From assembly GCF_000987955.1 (NCBI RefSeq), contig NZ_LAZU01000053.1:186001-250000 (forward strand): a DNA stretch of 64,000 nt, given 5' to 3'. Below are positions 26,513-35,301 of this stretch, one piece after another. The notes below the pieces were generated by a model. It was not told the origin of the DNA. It did not search any database and saw only the letters and a list, made by a program, of their open reading frames with translations. The DNA is from Paenibacillus sp. DMB20. GTDB lineage: Bacteria; Bacillota; Bacilli; Paenibacillales; Paenibacillaceae. A program made the position numbers and the translations under genes. The stretch's first letter is position 1. Each line of letters begins with the position of its first letter.

Positions 26513-27445
26513 ATGTATATACAGACCGTACTTGAACGGATACAACCGCAGCAGCTAGGCGTTTGTGCTTGTCATGAGCATCTGCACATTGACTTGAGCC
26601 GGATTAAAAAAAATGAGGATACGTGCCTGCAGGATACAAAACTTGTGCTGAATGACCTGAAAAGTTTTTATTCCCATGGAGGACGGGCGATCGTCGAAGT
26701 GACAAATGACGGAATGGGTCGGGATGCGAGAAGGCTGGCCGAGATCAGTAAAGCGGCGGACATCCATATTATCGCGAGCACCGGTTGCTATAAAGATCCT
26801 TTTATTCCGCTGGAGAAACAGGATTGGGACCGGGACAAGTTCGCTGAATGGATGATTCGGGAGATTGAACATGGCATCGATGATACAGGGATTAAGCCTG
26901 GCGTAATCGGTGAAATCGGAAGCAGTCTGAACGAATTCAAAAGCGTCGAAACGGAACTGTTTCACGGTGCGGTTGCCGCGGCGATGCAAACAGGGCTTCC
27001 GTTGTCTACCCATACGACGCTTGGAACCTGCGCGCTTGAGCAGATCGAGCTGTTCAGTAGGGAAGGCATCCCGATGGATCAGATTATTATAGGCCACCAG
27101 GACCTCAATGATCGGGACGAAATGGTGCTTGAGGCGCTGAAATCGGGAGTTTACGTGGCGCTGGATACCATCGGCAAGGAAAACTACCGCAGTGACGAAG
27201 CCCGTATTGAATCGTTGTTGAAGTTTGTGGAGGAAGGGTATGAGGACCAACTGCTTTTGTCCAGTGATCTGACCAGAAGATCGCATTTGCGTGCGTTTGG
27301 GGGACAGGGCTATGACGTCGTGTTAAGGACATTTATTCCGGCTCTTCGTGAACGGGGGATTACGGAAGCAACAATTCACAAGTTTCTGGTGCTCAATCCG
27401 CAGCGGGCATTCAGCATTAGAAAGGCGGGTGGCAACTCGGCATGA
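26513..27445 (+). CDS. php: Phosphotriesterase-homology protein (Php)
   Basis: Metal-dependent hydrolase of the amidohydrolase superfamily, 310 residues, TIM barrel. Metal ligands are seen in HEHLH (H21, H23), the bridging Glu of VIGEIGSS, His in STHT, His in IIGHQDLND and the catalytic Asp in SSDLTRR. A Glu instead of a carboxylated Lys as the bridging ligand is characteristic of Php rather than true phosphotriesterase. The natural substrate of Php is not known to me; ester, lactone or phosphodiester hydrolysis is possible. TAAGGAGAGAG precedes ATG 26513. It overlaps yhfS by 4 bases. Confidence 0.85.
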   Translation: MYIQTVLERIQPQQLGVCACHEHLHIDLSRIKKNEDTCLQDTKLVLNDLKSFYSHGGRAIVEVTNDGMGRDARRLAEISKAADIHIIASTGCYKDPFIPLEKQDWDRDKFAEWMIREIEHGIDDTGIKPGVIGEIGSSLNEFKSVETELFHGAVAAAMQTGLPLSTHTTLGTCALEQIELFSREGIPMDQIIIGHQDLNDRDEMVLEALKSGVYVALDTIGKENYRSDEARIESLLKFVEEGYEDQLLLSSDLTRRSHLRAFGGQGYDVVLRTFIPALRERGITEATIHKFLVLNPQRAFSIRKAGGNSA

Positions 27446-28548
27446 GATATGAACACTCGGTTTTGCAGAATCGGACGATGGAACAAGCCCAAGAACTGCA
27501 GTTTCGATTGATAGATGAGATCACCAAAGAGTTCGCGAACAATGAATTTTTTCAAATGGGAGATGTCGGACTGCATCCGGAGTATCACAGGCCGCTAGTA
27601 ACGGCCCGGGTGGAAAAGGTTCTGGCTCGTACCTTCGGTGGGGAAGAGTGCGCACTTGTCCGGGGAAGCGGAACGGGAGCGATTCGGAACATTCTGAGCG
27701 TACTGGTCGAGCCGGGCGACTCCATTATCGTTCATACGGCTCCCATGTATACCACTACCAAGGAAACCTTCCGTTTGATGGGGTTGAAGCAATCACGGAC
27801 AAATTACAACGACTTAAGCAGCGTGAAGGAACTGTTGGAAAAGGATCGAGTTTCCAAAGTGTTTTATGTGCAGCATGCAAGACAGCAGCCTTCGGATACG
27901 TACTCAATTCAAGACCTGATCGCCTTCGTGAAAGAGAAGCGTCCCGATCTGCCGATTGTGGTGGATGATAACTACTGCGCGATGAAAATGCTGGGCATCG
28001 GTGCAGAGTATGGTGCGGATTATTCCACATTTTCCGGATTTAAGCTGATGGGTCCCCAAGGGATCGGCATCATTATCGGCAGGCGGGAAGGAATCCAAGA
28101 GCTGCAGGCTCGAAACTACTCGGGCGGCGGCCAGGTGCAAGGCTATGAAGCCCATGAACTGCTGCGCAGCATGGTATTTGCTCCCGTCATGCTGGCGATT
28201 CAGAATGAACAGGTGGAGAAATTATGCCATCGTTTGGCGGGAGGAGAGGTTGCCGGCGTACGCGATGCTTACATCACGAATTCGCAATCGAAGAACGTCA
28301 TCGTAGAGTTGGAGCAGCCGATCGCTCCCGCCGTTATTGAACGTGCTTCCCGCTATGGCGCAGCTACCTACCCGGTCGGGGCGGAATCCCGCTTTGAGCT
28401 GGTACCGATGATTTACCGGGTTTCCGGGAGCTTTTTGGAGAGTCAGCCGGAACTCCGGGAATACGGTCTGCGCATCAATCCGATGAAAGCTTCTGCGGAT
28501 ACGGTTATCCGCATCTTGGGTCATGTTTTGCAGGAATTTAGGGGGTAG
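27442..28548 (+). CDS. yhfS: YhfS-type PLP-dependent aminotransferase family enzyme
   Basis: Fold-type I PLP enzyme of 368 residues. The cofactor-phosphate loop is RGSGTGAIRNIL at about 74-85, the pyridine-binding Asp is in VVDDNY (175-176), and the Schiff-base lysine is K201 in TFSGFKLMGPQG. It resembles YhfS and is distantly related to cysteine desulfurases and Met gamma-lyase-like proteins. Cysteine residues near the active site, as in desulfurases, are not obvious. With YhfX it gives the operon two PLP enzymes, so the substrate is probably an amino acid or amino sugar. Confidence 0.83.
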   Translation: MRYEHSVLQNRTMEQAQELQFRLIDEITKEFANNEFFQMGDVGLHPEYHRPLVTARVEKVLARTFGGEECALVRGSGTGAIRNILSVLVEPGDSIIVHTAPMYTTTKETFRLMGLKQSRTNYNDLSSVKELLEKDRVSKVFYVQHARQQPSDTYSIQDLIAFVKEKRPDLPIVVDDNYCAMKMLGIGAEYGADYSTFSGFKLMGPQGIGIIIGRREGIQELQARNYSGGGQVQGYEAHELLRSMVFAPVMLAIQNEQVEKLCHRLAGGEVAGVRDAYITNSQSKNVIVELEQPIAPAVIERASRYGAATYPVGAESRFELVPMIYRVSGSFLESQPELREYGLRINPMKASADTVIRILGHVLQEFRG

Positions 28549-28554
28549 CAGGCC

Positions 28555-29718
28555 ATGTTTATTGATATGACTTTAAAACGGAATGAGGGATTAATCAGAG
28601 CGGCGCTCCTCCTTCATCAGAAGGGGGAGATACCGGCTAATACTTATGTGATTGACGCTGAGGGAGTAGAGCATAATGCAAGCGTGCTGTCCGAAACGGC
28701 AGCAAAGCATGAATTGAAGCTCTATTATATGACTAAGCAGATCGGTCGCAGCGGTTATGCCGGGAAGCTGATTGAAAGCAACGGGATAAAACAGGCGGTG
28801 GCCGTTGATATCGATGAAGCTTTTGCATTATCCGAAGCCGGCTGCAAAATCGGTCATATCGGGCATATCGTTCAGCCGGGCAAAAACCAGTGGGGAGTTG
28901 TCCTACAGCACATCAAGCCTGAAGTGGTAACCTTGTTTTCTATCGAAAGGGCCGTCCAATTATCTGAGGCTGCTTTGGCATTGGGACAAGTTCAGGAGGT
29001 CATTCTGAGGGTAATCCGCCCAGGCGATATCATCTTCCCCGGTCAGTTCGGCGGATTTTTACTGCATGAGCTGTCAGCTCTCCTTCCCGATCTATTAAAG
29101 CTGAGGGGGATTCGAATTATTGGCGTTACCGGCTTTCCTGTACTGCAAATCAATGATGAGCATACGGATTTTGTCGATACCCCCAATATGCAGACGCTAA
29201 GAAGTGCAGTTGAAGTCCTTGAATCGTATGGGATCGAGGTAAAGCAGGTGAATGCGCCCAGTGCAACCAGTTGTTATACCATTCCGCTGCTTAAGCGCTA
29301 TGGCGTAACGCATGGAGAACCCGGGCATGCCCTGACAGGAACGACTCCCCTGCATGCTTTTAACGATCGGCTGGATGAAATTCCGAGTATGGTGTATGTT
29401 TCTGAAATATCTCATATGGATGACCAATATGCTTATACGATCGCCGGGGGATTTTATGCTCGTTCCCACATGGAGCAGGCGTTATACGGATCATCCCCGC
29501 AAGAGATTACCACACAGAAGGCGAAGATCAGCCGGTTTTCCGCCGAGAATATCGATTATTATGGTTGTTTGGACCGGGAGCCATCGATGAAGGTAGGAGA
29601 CACAGCCGTATATGCCTTCCGGACGCAGATATTCGTTACTCGTTCCCATGTTGCTTATGTCAGAGGGGCAAATACGTTCAGTCCGGAAATCGTTCATTTC
29701 CAGAAAAGAGGGATTTGA
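28555..29718 (+). CDS. yhfX: YhfX-type PLP enzyme, alanine racemase fold
   Basis: Fold-type III PLP enzyme of 387 residues with an alanine-racemase-like N-terminal barrel. TYVIDAEGVEHNASVL and the likely Schiff-base lysine K61 (YYMTKQIGRSGY) open the barrel; VTGFPVLQ and GVTHGEPGHALTGTTPLHA are strongly conserved blocks for this family. The family is called YhfX and its reaction (racemase, epimerase or decarboxylase) is not known to me. It starts 6 bases after yhfS and ends 2 bases before yhfW. Confidence 0.82.
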   Translation: MFIDMTLKRNEGLIRAALLLHQKGEIPANTYVIDAEGVEHNASVLSETAAKHELKLYYMTKQIGRSGYAGKLIESNGIKQAVAVDIDEAFALSEAGCKIGHIGHIVQPGKNQWGVVLQHIKPEVVTLFSIERAVQLSEAALALGQVQEVILRVIRPGDIIFPGQFGGFLLHELSALLPDLLKLRGIRIIGVTGFPVLQINDEHTDFVDTPNMQTLRSAVEVLESYGIEVKQVNAPSATSCYTIPLLKRYGVTHGEPGHALTGTTPLHAFNDRLDEIPSMVYVSEISHMDDQYAYTIAGGFYARSHMEQALYGSSPQEITTQKAKISRFSAENIDYYGCLDREPSMKVGDTAVYAFRTQIFVTRSHVAYVRGANTFSPEIVHFQKRGI

Positions 29719-29720
29719 AA

Positions 29721-30920
29721 ATGGGGAAACTTACATTGCTGGTACTGGATGGATTCGGAATTGGAGCGATGGCGGATTGTCAGTCGACCAAACCTGAAGA
29801 TTCTCTTGCACATACGTACAAACATATTCGAGAAACAGTACGGCTGGAGATTCCGGTCCTGTATAATCTGGGGCTTGGCAAGCTGGTGGATGATACAGGT
29901 GAGCCGCTCGCGGCTTATGGACGCTGCAATCTGGCCCATTATGGCGCCGATACCTTTATGGGACACCAGGAGCTGATGGGAAGCAGACCCGGGATGCCGG
30001 CGAAGCGGTTAATGGCCGAAATCGGCAGCACGCTCAAAGCTGCGTTGGAAGCAGCAGGCTATCGAGTGGAATATCCCGTTTCCGGCGCGTCTGTTTTACT
30101 TGTTGAAGGAGCCGTAGTCGTAGGTGACAATCTGGAGTCTCAACCAGGTAACATTATCAACGTGGTAGGCGACCTGAATCTTCTGCCTTTTGATGAAACT
30201 GTTAATATCGGAAGAGTCGTTCGCGCCAATGTGGATACTAGCCGGGTTATCGTGTTTGGGAACAAGAAGACGAACATTGATGTGATTTTATCGGTCGTTC
30301 GTGAAAAAAATCCGGGCCAGTGGGGAGTGGACGCCCCCAAAGCGAATGTCTATGGAGAAGGTTATCATGTAGTTCATCTCGGGTATGGGGTAGACTACCA
30401 AAAACAATTTGCTTATATGGCAGAGCAGGCCGGATATCCGGTATACCGCATTGGAAAAACGGCAGATGTCATCCAGGCCAACGGATTCAGCGATCCGGTC
30501 GTCGAATCGAAGGAGGTGCTGGAAACGTACCGAAGAAAATACCGGGAAGCCGAAGACAATGCCGTATTCCTGGTTAACGTGCAGGAGACCGATCTCGCCG
30601 GCCATAAAGAGGATAGCTTTTGGTATAAGGAAGTGCTCGAAGAGTCGGACCGTTTCCTAGGGACATTTATTCGGGAGTTGGGGGATGAGGATATGCTCAT
30701 CATTACGGCCGATCATGGCAATGATCCGACCATTGGCCACTCGAATCATACGAGAGAACAGACGCCAGTGTTCATTGTCGGAAAACAATTTAAGCCGGTA
30801 TCGATTGGCGAGCGGAGCACGATGGCGGATATTGCAGCTACGATGGCAGAGTATTTAGGGATCGGTGCGCCGGAATACGGAACAAGCTTTCTGAAGCTGA
30901 TCCAGAGGGTCGGGAATTAA
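29721..30920 (+). CDS. yhfW: YhfW-type phosphopentomutase-like metalloenzyme
   Basis: Alkaline-phosphatase-superfamily enzyme of 399 residues related to phosphopentomutase (DeoB). Metal ligands are D10 in LVLDGFGIG, D291 and H295 in ETDLAGHKED, D331 and H332 in TADHGND, and His residues in GHSNHTREQTP. The likely active-site Thr is T78 in YGADTFMGHQE. This makes phosphoryl transfer on a sugar or amino-alcohol phosphate probable. ATG 29721 follows a ribosome site inside yhfX; longer upstream frames overlap yhfX and are rejected. It is the last gene of the yhf operon. Confidence 0.85.
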   Translation: MGKLTLLVLDGFGIGAMADCQSTKPEDSLAHTYKHIRETVRLEIPVLYNLGLGKLVDDTGEPLAAYGRCNLAHYGADTFMGHQELMGSRPGMPAKRLMAEIGSTLKAALEAAGYRVEYPVSGASVLLVEGAVVVGDNLESQPGNIINVVGDLNLLPFDETVNIGRVVRANVDTSRVIVFGNKKTNIDVILSVVREKNPGQWGVDAPKANVYGEGYHVVHLGYGVDYQKQFAYMAEQAGYPVYRIGKTADVIQANGFSDPVVESKEVLETYRRKYREAEDNAVFLVNVQETDLAGHKEDSFWYKEVLEESDRFLGTFIRELGDEDMLIITADHGNDPTIGHSNHTREQTPVFIVGKQFKPVSIGERSTMADIAATMAEYLGIGAPEYGTSFLKLIQRVGN

Positions 30921-31338
30921 AACGCCTTCTATTCACGAAATCATGGCTCTGTCAAGTTGTGGACAAGGTTATCCACATATCCGTTCAAAAATGTGCGCAA
31001 ACCGAAAAAATGCGACTATGCCGCACTTTTGGTCGAAGATGAAAAAGGGGGATATATTTTTCAAAGTCCCATGTTGAAACTGTGGATAATGTGCATAAAT
31101 TAGTGGATAAACCTGGATATCGTAACTAAAGAGCTAATTTAACAACAAAAAAATGGCCCTATGGGCCATTTTTTTGTTGAACTTATGCACGGTTTTTGGG
31201 GATAAAGCTGTGTATAAATGTGAATATCTTTTTGAAACACTTTTATGAACTTTTTTGAATGAATACATTTTTGCGTTTTCAGCCGGGCCAAACCGATGTT
31301 TCATTTGTTACCAATCCCTCAATAGTCCGTCATACGTG
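30921..31338. other. Intergenic region with a DnaA-box cluster and a shared terminator
   Basis: This 418-base gap separates the yhf operon from the convergent ABC-F gene. It holds two perfect DnaA boxes: TTATCCACA at 30969-30977 and TGTGGATAA at 31081-31089. Near matches lie at 30958-30966 (TGTGGACAA), 31090-31098 (TGTGCATAA), 31102-31110 (AGTGGATAA), 31183-31191 (TTATGCACG), 31197-31205 (TGGGGATAA) and 31209-31217 (TGTGTATAA). This density suggests DnaA binding. No gene with a ribosome site is seen. The chromosomal origin itself is unlikely, since dnaA and dnaN are absent. Confidence 0.6.
31143..31179. terminator. Bidirectional intrinsic terminator
   Basis: A perfect 17-base inverted repeat around a 3-base loop, CAACAAAAAAATGGCCC with its complement ending TTTTTTTGTTG. 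A-run and T-run on both sides let it stop transcription of the yhf operon and of the convergent ABC-F gene. Confidence 0.9.
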
Positions 31339-33291
31339 TTACTCTTCCAGCAGGGCTTCCCATTCGGCAAAAATCTGTTCCAGCTGAGATTTTTTCGTTT
31401 CTGCCGCCTGCTGCCGTTCCTGCAGGGCGACATAATCCTGGTACACCTCGGGCTGTGCCATCTCCGCTTCAAGCTCTGCAATCTCGGATTCCATGGCATG
31501 AATTTGCTGCTCCAGGCTATCCAGTCTGCGCTGTCTGCTTCTTTCCTCCCGCTTAGCCTGTTTATCGGCCTCGAAAGAGGTGGCGCCGCGCTTTTCCGGA
31601 AGGGATTCCGGTTTGGCTTCGTTTTTGGGTCCTGTGCGGGCAAAAGGATCGGACGGTTCGTTGTTCATTTCGTCGAGCTCCAGCTTTTTCTCCGTGTAAT
31701 CATCGTAATTACCCAGGAAATGCAGGGCTCCGTCCGGGTGAAGCTCGACAATCCGCTCCGCCATTTTATTAAGGAAATAACGGTCATGAGAAATAAAAAG
31801 CAGCGTGCCTTCGTAGTCGATCAGCGCGGATTCAAGCACTTCTTTGCTGAACAGATCCAAATGGTTCGTAGGCTCGTCGAGAATGAGCATATTGGCTTCC
31901 AACAGCATCAGTTTTGCGAGGGAGACGCGCGCTTTTTCGCCGCCGCTGAGCGAACCGACCTTCTTCAAAACATCTTCCCCGCTAAACAGGAAATTCCCCA
32001 GAACGGTTCGGATCCTCGCTTCCTCCATATGCGGATACGCGCTCCACAGTTCCTCAAGCACGGTGTTGTCCGGATTCAGCTCGGACTGTTCCTGGTCGTA
32101 ATAACCTATTTTAACCTTTGTGCCCCATTGAAAGGCTCCGGAGGCTGGCTTCATGTCTCCGATAAGGCACTTGAGCAGCGTGGATTTGCCAATGCCGTTC
32201 GGGCCGATCAGCGCTACGGTTTCGCCCCGTCGCAGATCGAACGAGACGTGCCGGAATAAATAAGTACCGGGCTCAAAAGCAACGGATAGGTCGTTAACCT
32301 GCAGCACCTCTTTTCCCGACATGTATTCCACTTCAAAGGAAAAATGGGCTTTTTTCAAGTCGCCCATCGGCTTATCGAGCCGTTCCATCCGTTCCAGGGC
32401 TTTCCGCCGGCTCTGGGCCCGCTTGGTTGTCGAGGCGCGTACAAGGTTCCGCTGAATAAAGGTTTCCATCTTGGCGATTTCGTCCTGCTGCTTCTCGTAC
32501 TGCTTCAGCTCCGATTCATATTCCGCTGCTTTCAGTTCGATATATTTGCTGTAATTGCCGGTATACCGCTTGGATTGATGGCGCTCGATCTCGACAATGG
32601 TCGTGACGAGGCGGTCCAGGAAGTAACGGTCATGGGATACGACCAGCAGCGCGCCGGAATATCCGCGGAGATAATCTTCCAACCAGGTTAAGGTGGCGAT
32701 ATCCAGATGGTTCGTAGGTTCGTCGAGCATGAGCAGGTCCGGTGCCTGAAGCAGGATGCGGGCCAGGGCCAATCGTGTTTTTTGGCCTCCGCTCAAGGTG
32801 GAGATGAGCGTGTCCGGCGAAAAGCTTCCAAATCCCATCCCGTGAAGGATGCTGCGAATGCGCGTCTCCATTTCGTAACCGCCGTGATCTTTAAACCAAT
32901 CGGAGCGGACGGCATATCTGTCGAGCAGATCCTGATATCTCTTCGGATCCTCGCTTGAAGCGGGATCGGCGATCTGTTGTTCGAGTTGACGCAGTTCCCG
33001 TTCGGCTTCGATCAAAGGAGTGAACACGCTCAGCATTTCTTCCCAGATGGTGCGGTCCGACTGAAGTCCGCTGTTTTGGGCCAGATAGCCCACGGTCGTT
33101 TCTTTCGCTTTGAATATTTGTCCGCCGTCATAAGATATTTCTCCGGCCAGAATTTGAAGCAGCGTCGATTTGCCTGCGCCGTTGACGCCGACAAGGCCGA
33201 TTCGTTCCCTTTCCAAAATTTGCAGATGGATGCCTTCGAGCACAGGAGTGATTCCGTATAATTTCGTAATGCCATTGGCCTGCAGAAGCAT
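31339..33291 (-). CDS. ydiF: ABC-F family ATPase (YdiF-type)
   Basis: Soluble double ATPase of 650 residues without membrane domains, acting on the ribosome in translation. It has two cassettes: Walker A GVNGAGKST (about 35-43) and GPNGIGKST in the second half, two LSGG signatures (LSGGQKTRLALARI and LSGGEKARVSLAKL) and two LDEPTNHLD Walker B motifs. The interdomain linker is rich in Lys and Arg (TTKRAQSRRKALERMERL). The C-terminal extension after residue 540 is a long coiled coil. In Bacillus this gene follows tsaD directly; here it is on the opposite strand and separated by the yhf operon. Start is taken at 33291. Confidence 0.9.
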   Translation of the reverse strand: MLLQANGITKLYGITPVLEGIHLQILERERIGLVGVNGAGKSTLLQILAGEISYDGGQIFKAKETTVGYLAQNSGLQSDRTIWEEMLSVFTPLIEAERELRQLEQQIADPASSEDPKRYQDLLDRYAVRSDWFKDHGGYEMETRIRSILHGMGFGSFSPDTLISTLSGGQKTRLALARILLQAPDLLMLDEPTNHLDIATLTWLEDYLRGYSGALLVVSHDRYFLDRLVTTIVEIERHQSKRYTGNYSKYIELKAAEYESELKQYEKQQDEIAKMETFIQRNLVRASTTKRAQSRRKALERMERLDKPMGDLKKAHFSFEVEYMSGKEVLQVNDLSVAFEPGTYLFRHVSFDLRRGETVALIGPNGIGKSTLLKCLIGDMKPASGAFQWGTKVKIGYYDQEQSELNPDNTVLEELWSAYPHMEEARIRTVLGNFLFSGEDVLKKVGSLSGGEKARVSLAKLMLLEANMLILDEPTNHLDLFSKEVLESALIDYEGTLLFISHDRYFLNKMAERIVELHPDGALHFLGNYDDYTEKKLELDEMNNEPSDPFARTGPKNEAKPESLPEKRGATSFEADKQAKREERSRQRRLDSLEQQIHAMESEIAELEAEMAQPEVYQDYVALQERQQAAETKKSQLEQIFAEWEALLEE

Positions 33292-33410
33292 GTGCGATTA
33301 AACCTCCATTTATATGTAGTACCTGATTGATCTCAGAATTCAACGATAATAAGGTAAGTTTACATGAAAAATGTCAAACAAGCGACCGATCCGCGGTACT
33401 CCGGGCATTC

Positions 33411-33439
33411 TTGGCGAAAGGAAGGAACAGTGGTAAACT
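33411..33439 (+). promoter_or_regulatory. Sigma-A promoter for the cyclo-ligase/moaC genes
   Basis: TTGGCG, a 17-base spacer and TAAACT lie about 35 bases before the first gene of the plus-strand operon. The -35 has two mismatches. Confidence 0.5.
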
Positions 33440-33475
33440 AATCTTAATTATAAGCATGAGAGGGACGACGGCGTT

Positions 33476-34104
33476 TTGAACACCTTCCGGAACGAGCGGC
33501 AAAACCATGTATCCAAAACCGAACTTCGATCGGTCAAGGCGGCCTCCAGGGATTCTATCCCGGAGGAGCAACGAAACAAGCTGTCTGCCGAAGTATGCGA
33601 CCATGCGGCCGATCTTCTGAAGAAAGCGTCAGCCGGGAGCATGCTGGTTTATGTCCCGTTCCGTTCAGAGCCGGACACCTGGCCGCTCATTCGCTGGGCT
33701 TGGAACAACGGGGTATCGGTTGTGGTCCCGAGGAGCCTTAAGCATGACCGAAGCATGGAGCTGTATAACCTCCGCAGTGCGGAGGAATTGGAGAAGGGAA
33801 GCTACGGAATCATGGAACCCCATCCGATGAAGGCGGAGCTTTGCGATGAGGCAGCTGTTCCGGACGTATTTGGGTACCGGGCTTGGCGTTTGACCGGAAG
33901 GGAGGAAGACTAGGCTACGGAGGCGGCTACTATGACCGTCTTCGGGAGCGTTTGAATCTTCAGGAGAGCGCCCGAGGTAAAAGATCTTTGTGGATCGGCC
34001 TTGCCTATGAAATTCAGCTTATGGATAAAGTGCCGACGGAAAGCCATGATCTGCGATTGGACGGGCTAATAACGGAGAATGGCTGCATAAAGTTTGAGGA
34101 ATAG
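33476..34104 (+). pseudogene. 5-formyltetrahydrofolate cyclo-ligase, frameshifted
   Basis: Enzyme that converts 5-formyl-THF to methenyl-THF using ATP. The first frame gives SKTELRSVKAASRDSIPEEQRNKL (substrate and ATP-binding N-terminus), PFRSEPDTWPL and VVPRSL. At about 33866 one base seems missing; the other frame then gives IWVPGLAFDRKGGRLGYGGGYYDRL, the family signature, and ends at 34104. Both halves are needed for activity. The total is about 209 residues, close to normal. The TTG at 33476 is the likely start because no ATG lies between it and the conserved part. A second start at 33883 is only a product of the frame change. Confidence 0.82.
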
Positions 34105-34118
34105 CGGAAGGTGATGGG

Positions 34119-34592
34119 ATGGAGCTTAGTCATTTTAATGAACAGGGCAGAGCCAAGATGGTGGACGTAAGCGATAAGGAAATAACTACCCGCACCGCGG
34201 CCGCTCAGACAACGGTGAAGATGCGCCCGGATACGCTGGGGCGGATTCTTGATGGCGGCGTGGAGAAAGGCGACGTTCTTGCGGTGGCGCAGGTAGCCGG
34301 AATCATGGCGGCCAAAAAAACGTCCGATTGGATTCCGATGTGCCATCCATTGCCCTTGACGGGGATTAACATAAACTTTGGCGACAATGGCCGCGATGAA
34401 CTATATATTGAAGCAATCGTCAAGACAACGGGAAAGACCGGCGTTGAGATGGAGGCGCTCACGGCTGTTTCCGCAGCGGCGCTGACGGTCTATGACATGT
34501 GCAAAGCCATGCAAAAGGACATGGAGATCGGCCCGACGAGACTGGTTAGCAAAACAGGGGGCAAAAGCGGGGATTATCACAATTTTACATAG
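34119..34592 (+). CDS. moaC: Cyclic pyranopterin monophosphate synthase MoaC
   Basis: Second enzyme of molybdopterin synthesis, 157 residues, the usual length. LSHFNEQGRAKMVDVSDKEITTR, IPMCHPLPLTGININF and GVEMEALTAVSAAALTVYDMCKAMQKDM are family-defining, and K and D of the final block form the active site. It starts 14 bases after the cyclo-ligase gene with a GGAAGGTGATGG context, and precedes a MoaB/MogA gene. Confidence 0.95.
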   Translation: MELSHFNEQGRAKMVDVSDKEITTRTAAAQTTVKMRPDTLGRILDGGVEKGDVLAVAQVAGIMAAKKTSDWIPMCHPLPLTGININFGDNGRDELYIEAIVKTTGKTGVEMEALTAVSAAALTVYDMCKAMQKDMEIGPTRLVSKTGGKSGDYHNFT

Positions 34593-34630
34593 ATTCAGGA
34601 TTCGGCTGAAGAGGGAAGGGGAGGTAACTC

Positions 34631-35116
34631 ATGCTGTGGAAAACGGCGATCCTGACGGCGAGCGATAAGGGCTCGCGGGGGGAACGTGAGGATACGAGCG
34701 CCCAGGTGATCCGGGAACTCATTGAAGAGGAGCTGGGCGGGGAAATTATCGAATACCGCATTGTGCCGGATGAAGAGGATGAAATTATAGCCGCATTGAT
34801 TGAGCTTACGGACTATTTCCAGGTTGACCTGGTGCTTACGACCGGAGGAACGGAGCTGGCCGTAAGGGATGTGACGCCGGAGGCGACCAAACGCGTCGTT
34901 GAAAGGGAGGTTCCCGGCATTGCGGAAGCCATGCGGGCCACGGTGATGCAGAAGAACCGGAGCGCCATGCTGTTCCGGGGCGTATGCGGCATTCGCGGGC
35001 GGACCCTCGTCCTGAACCTGCCGGGATCTCCGAAAGGGGTTCACGAGAACCTCGCGGCCGTGATGGATCAGCTTCCTGAGGCGCTGCTGATGGTCACCGG
35101 CCAGTATAGGGAGTAA
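34631..35116 (+). CDS. Molybdenum cofactor biosynthesis protein MoaB/MogA
   Basis: Adenylyltransferase for molybdopterin, 161 residues. Features: AILTASDKGSRGEREDTS near the start, VLTTGGTELAVRDVTPEAT (the GGTG-type molybdopterin loop) in the middle, and LVLNLPGSPKGVHENLAAV near the end. I cannot decide between the MogA and MoaB names from sequence alone. GGGGAGGT lies just before ATG 34631. Gene rex, found between moaC and the tat genes in Bacillus subtilis, is missing here. Confidence 0.9.
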   Translation: MLWKTAILTASDKGSRGEREDTSAQVIRELIEEELGGEIIEYRIVPDEEDEIIAALIELTDYFQVDLVLTTGGTELAVRDVTPEATKRVVEREVPGIAEAMRATVMQKNRSAMLFRGVCGIRGRTLVLNLPGSPKGVHENLAAVMDQLPEALLMVTGQYRE

Positions 35117-35301
35117 CTTTTTTGAAGAGAAATAATTGTGCGAAAATTGTCAATTTTCTTCCCTGTCTTATGTGATTTACGTTATGGTATGATGGCGATA
35201 TATGTATGTCTATTGTTTGTCGGAATTCTTTAAGTCGGCGCTGGTGTGCCGTTATCGTTCGGATACTAGCATGTGAGTGACGTGACAAGGAGGAGATTGG
35301 T

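Noticed and set aside
30921..31338. Chromosomal origin of replication
   Set aside because: DnaA-box-like sites are dense, but dnaA, dnaN, recF and an AT-rich unwinding region beside them are missing. A DnaA-titration cluster fits better.
31255..32259. Plus-strand open frame of 334 codons
   Set aside because: Opposite the C-terminal part of the ABC-F gene, whose ATPase motifs are certain.
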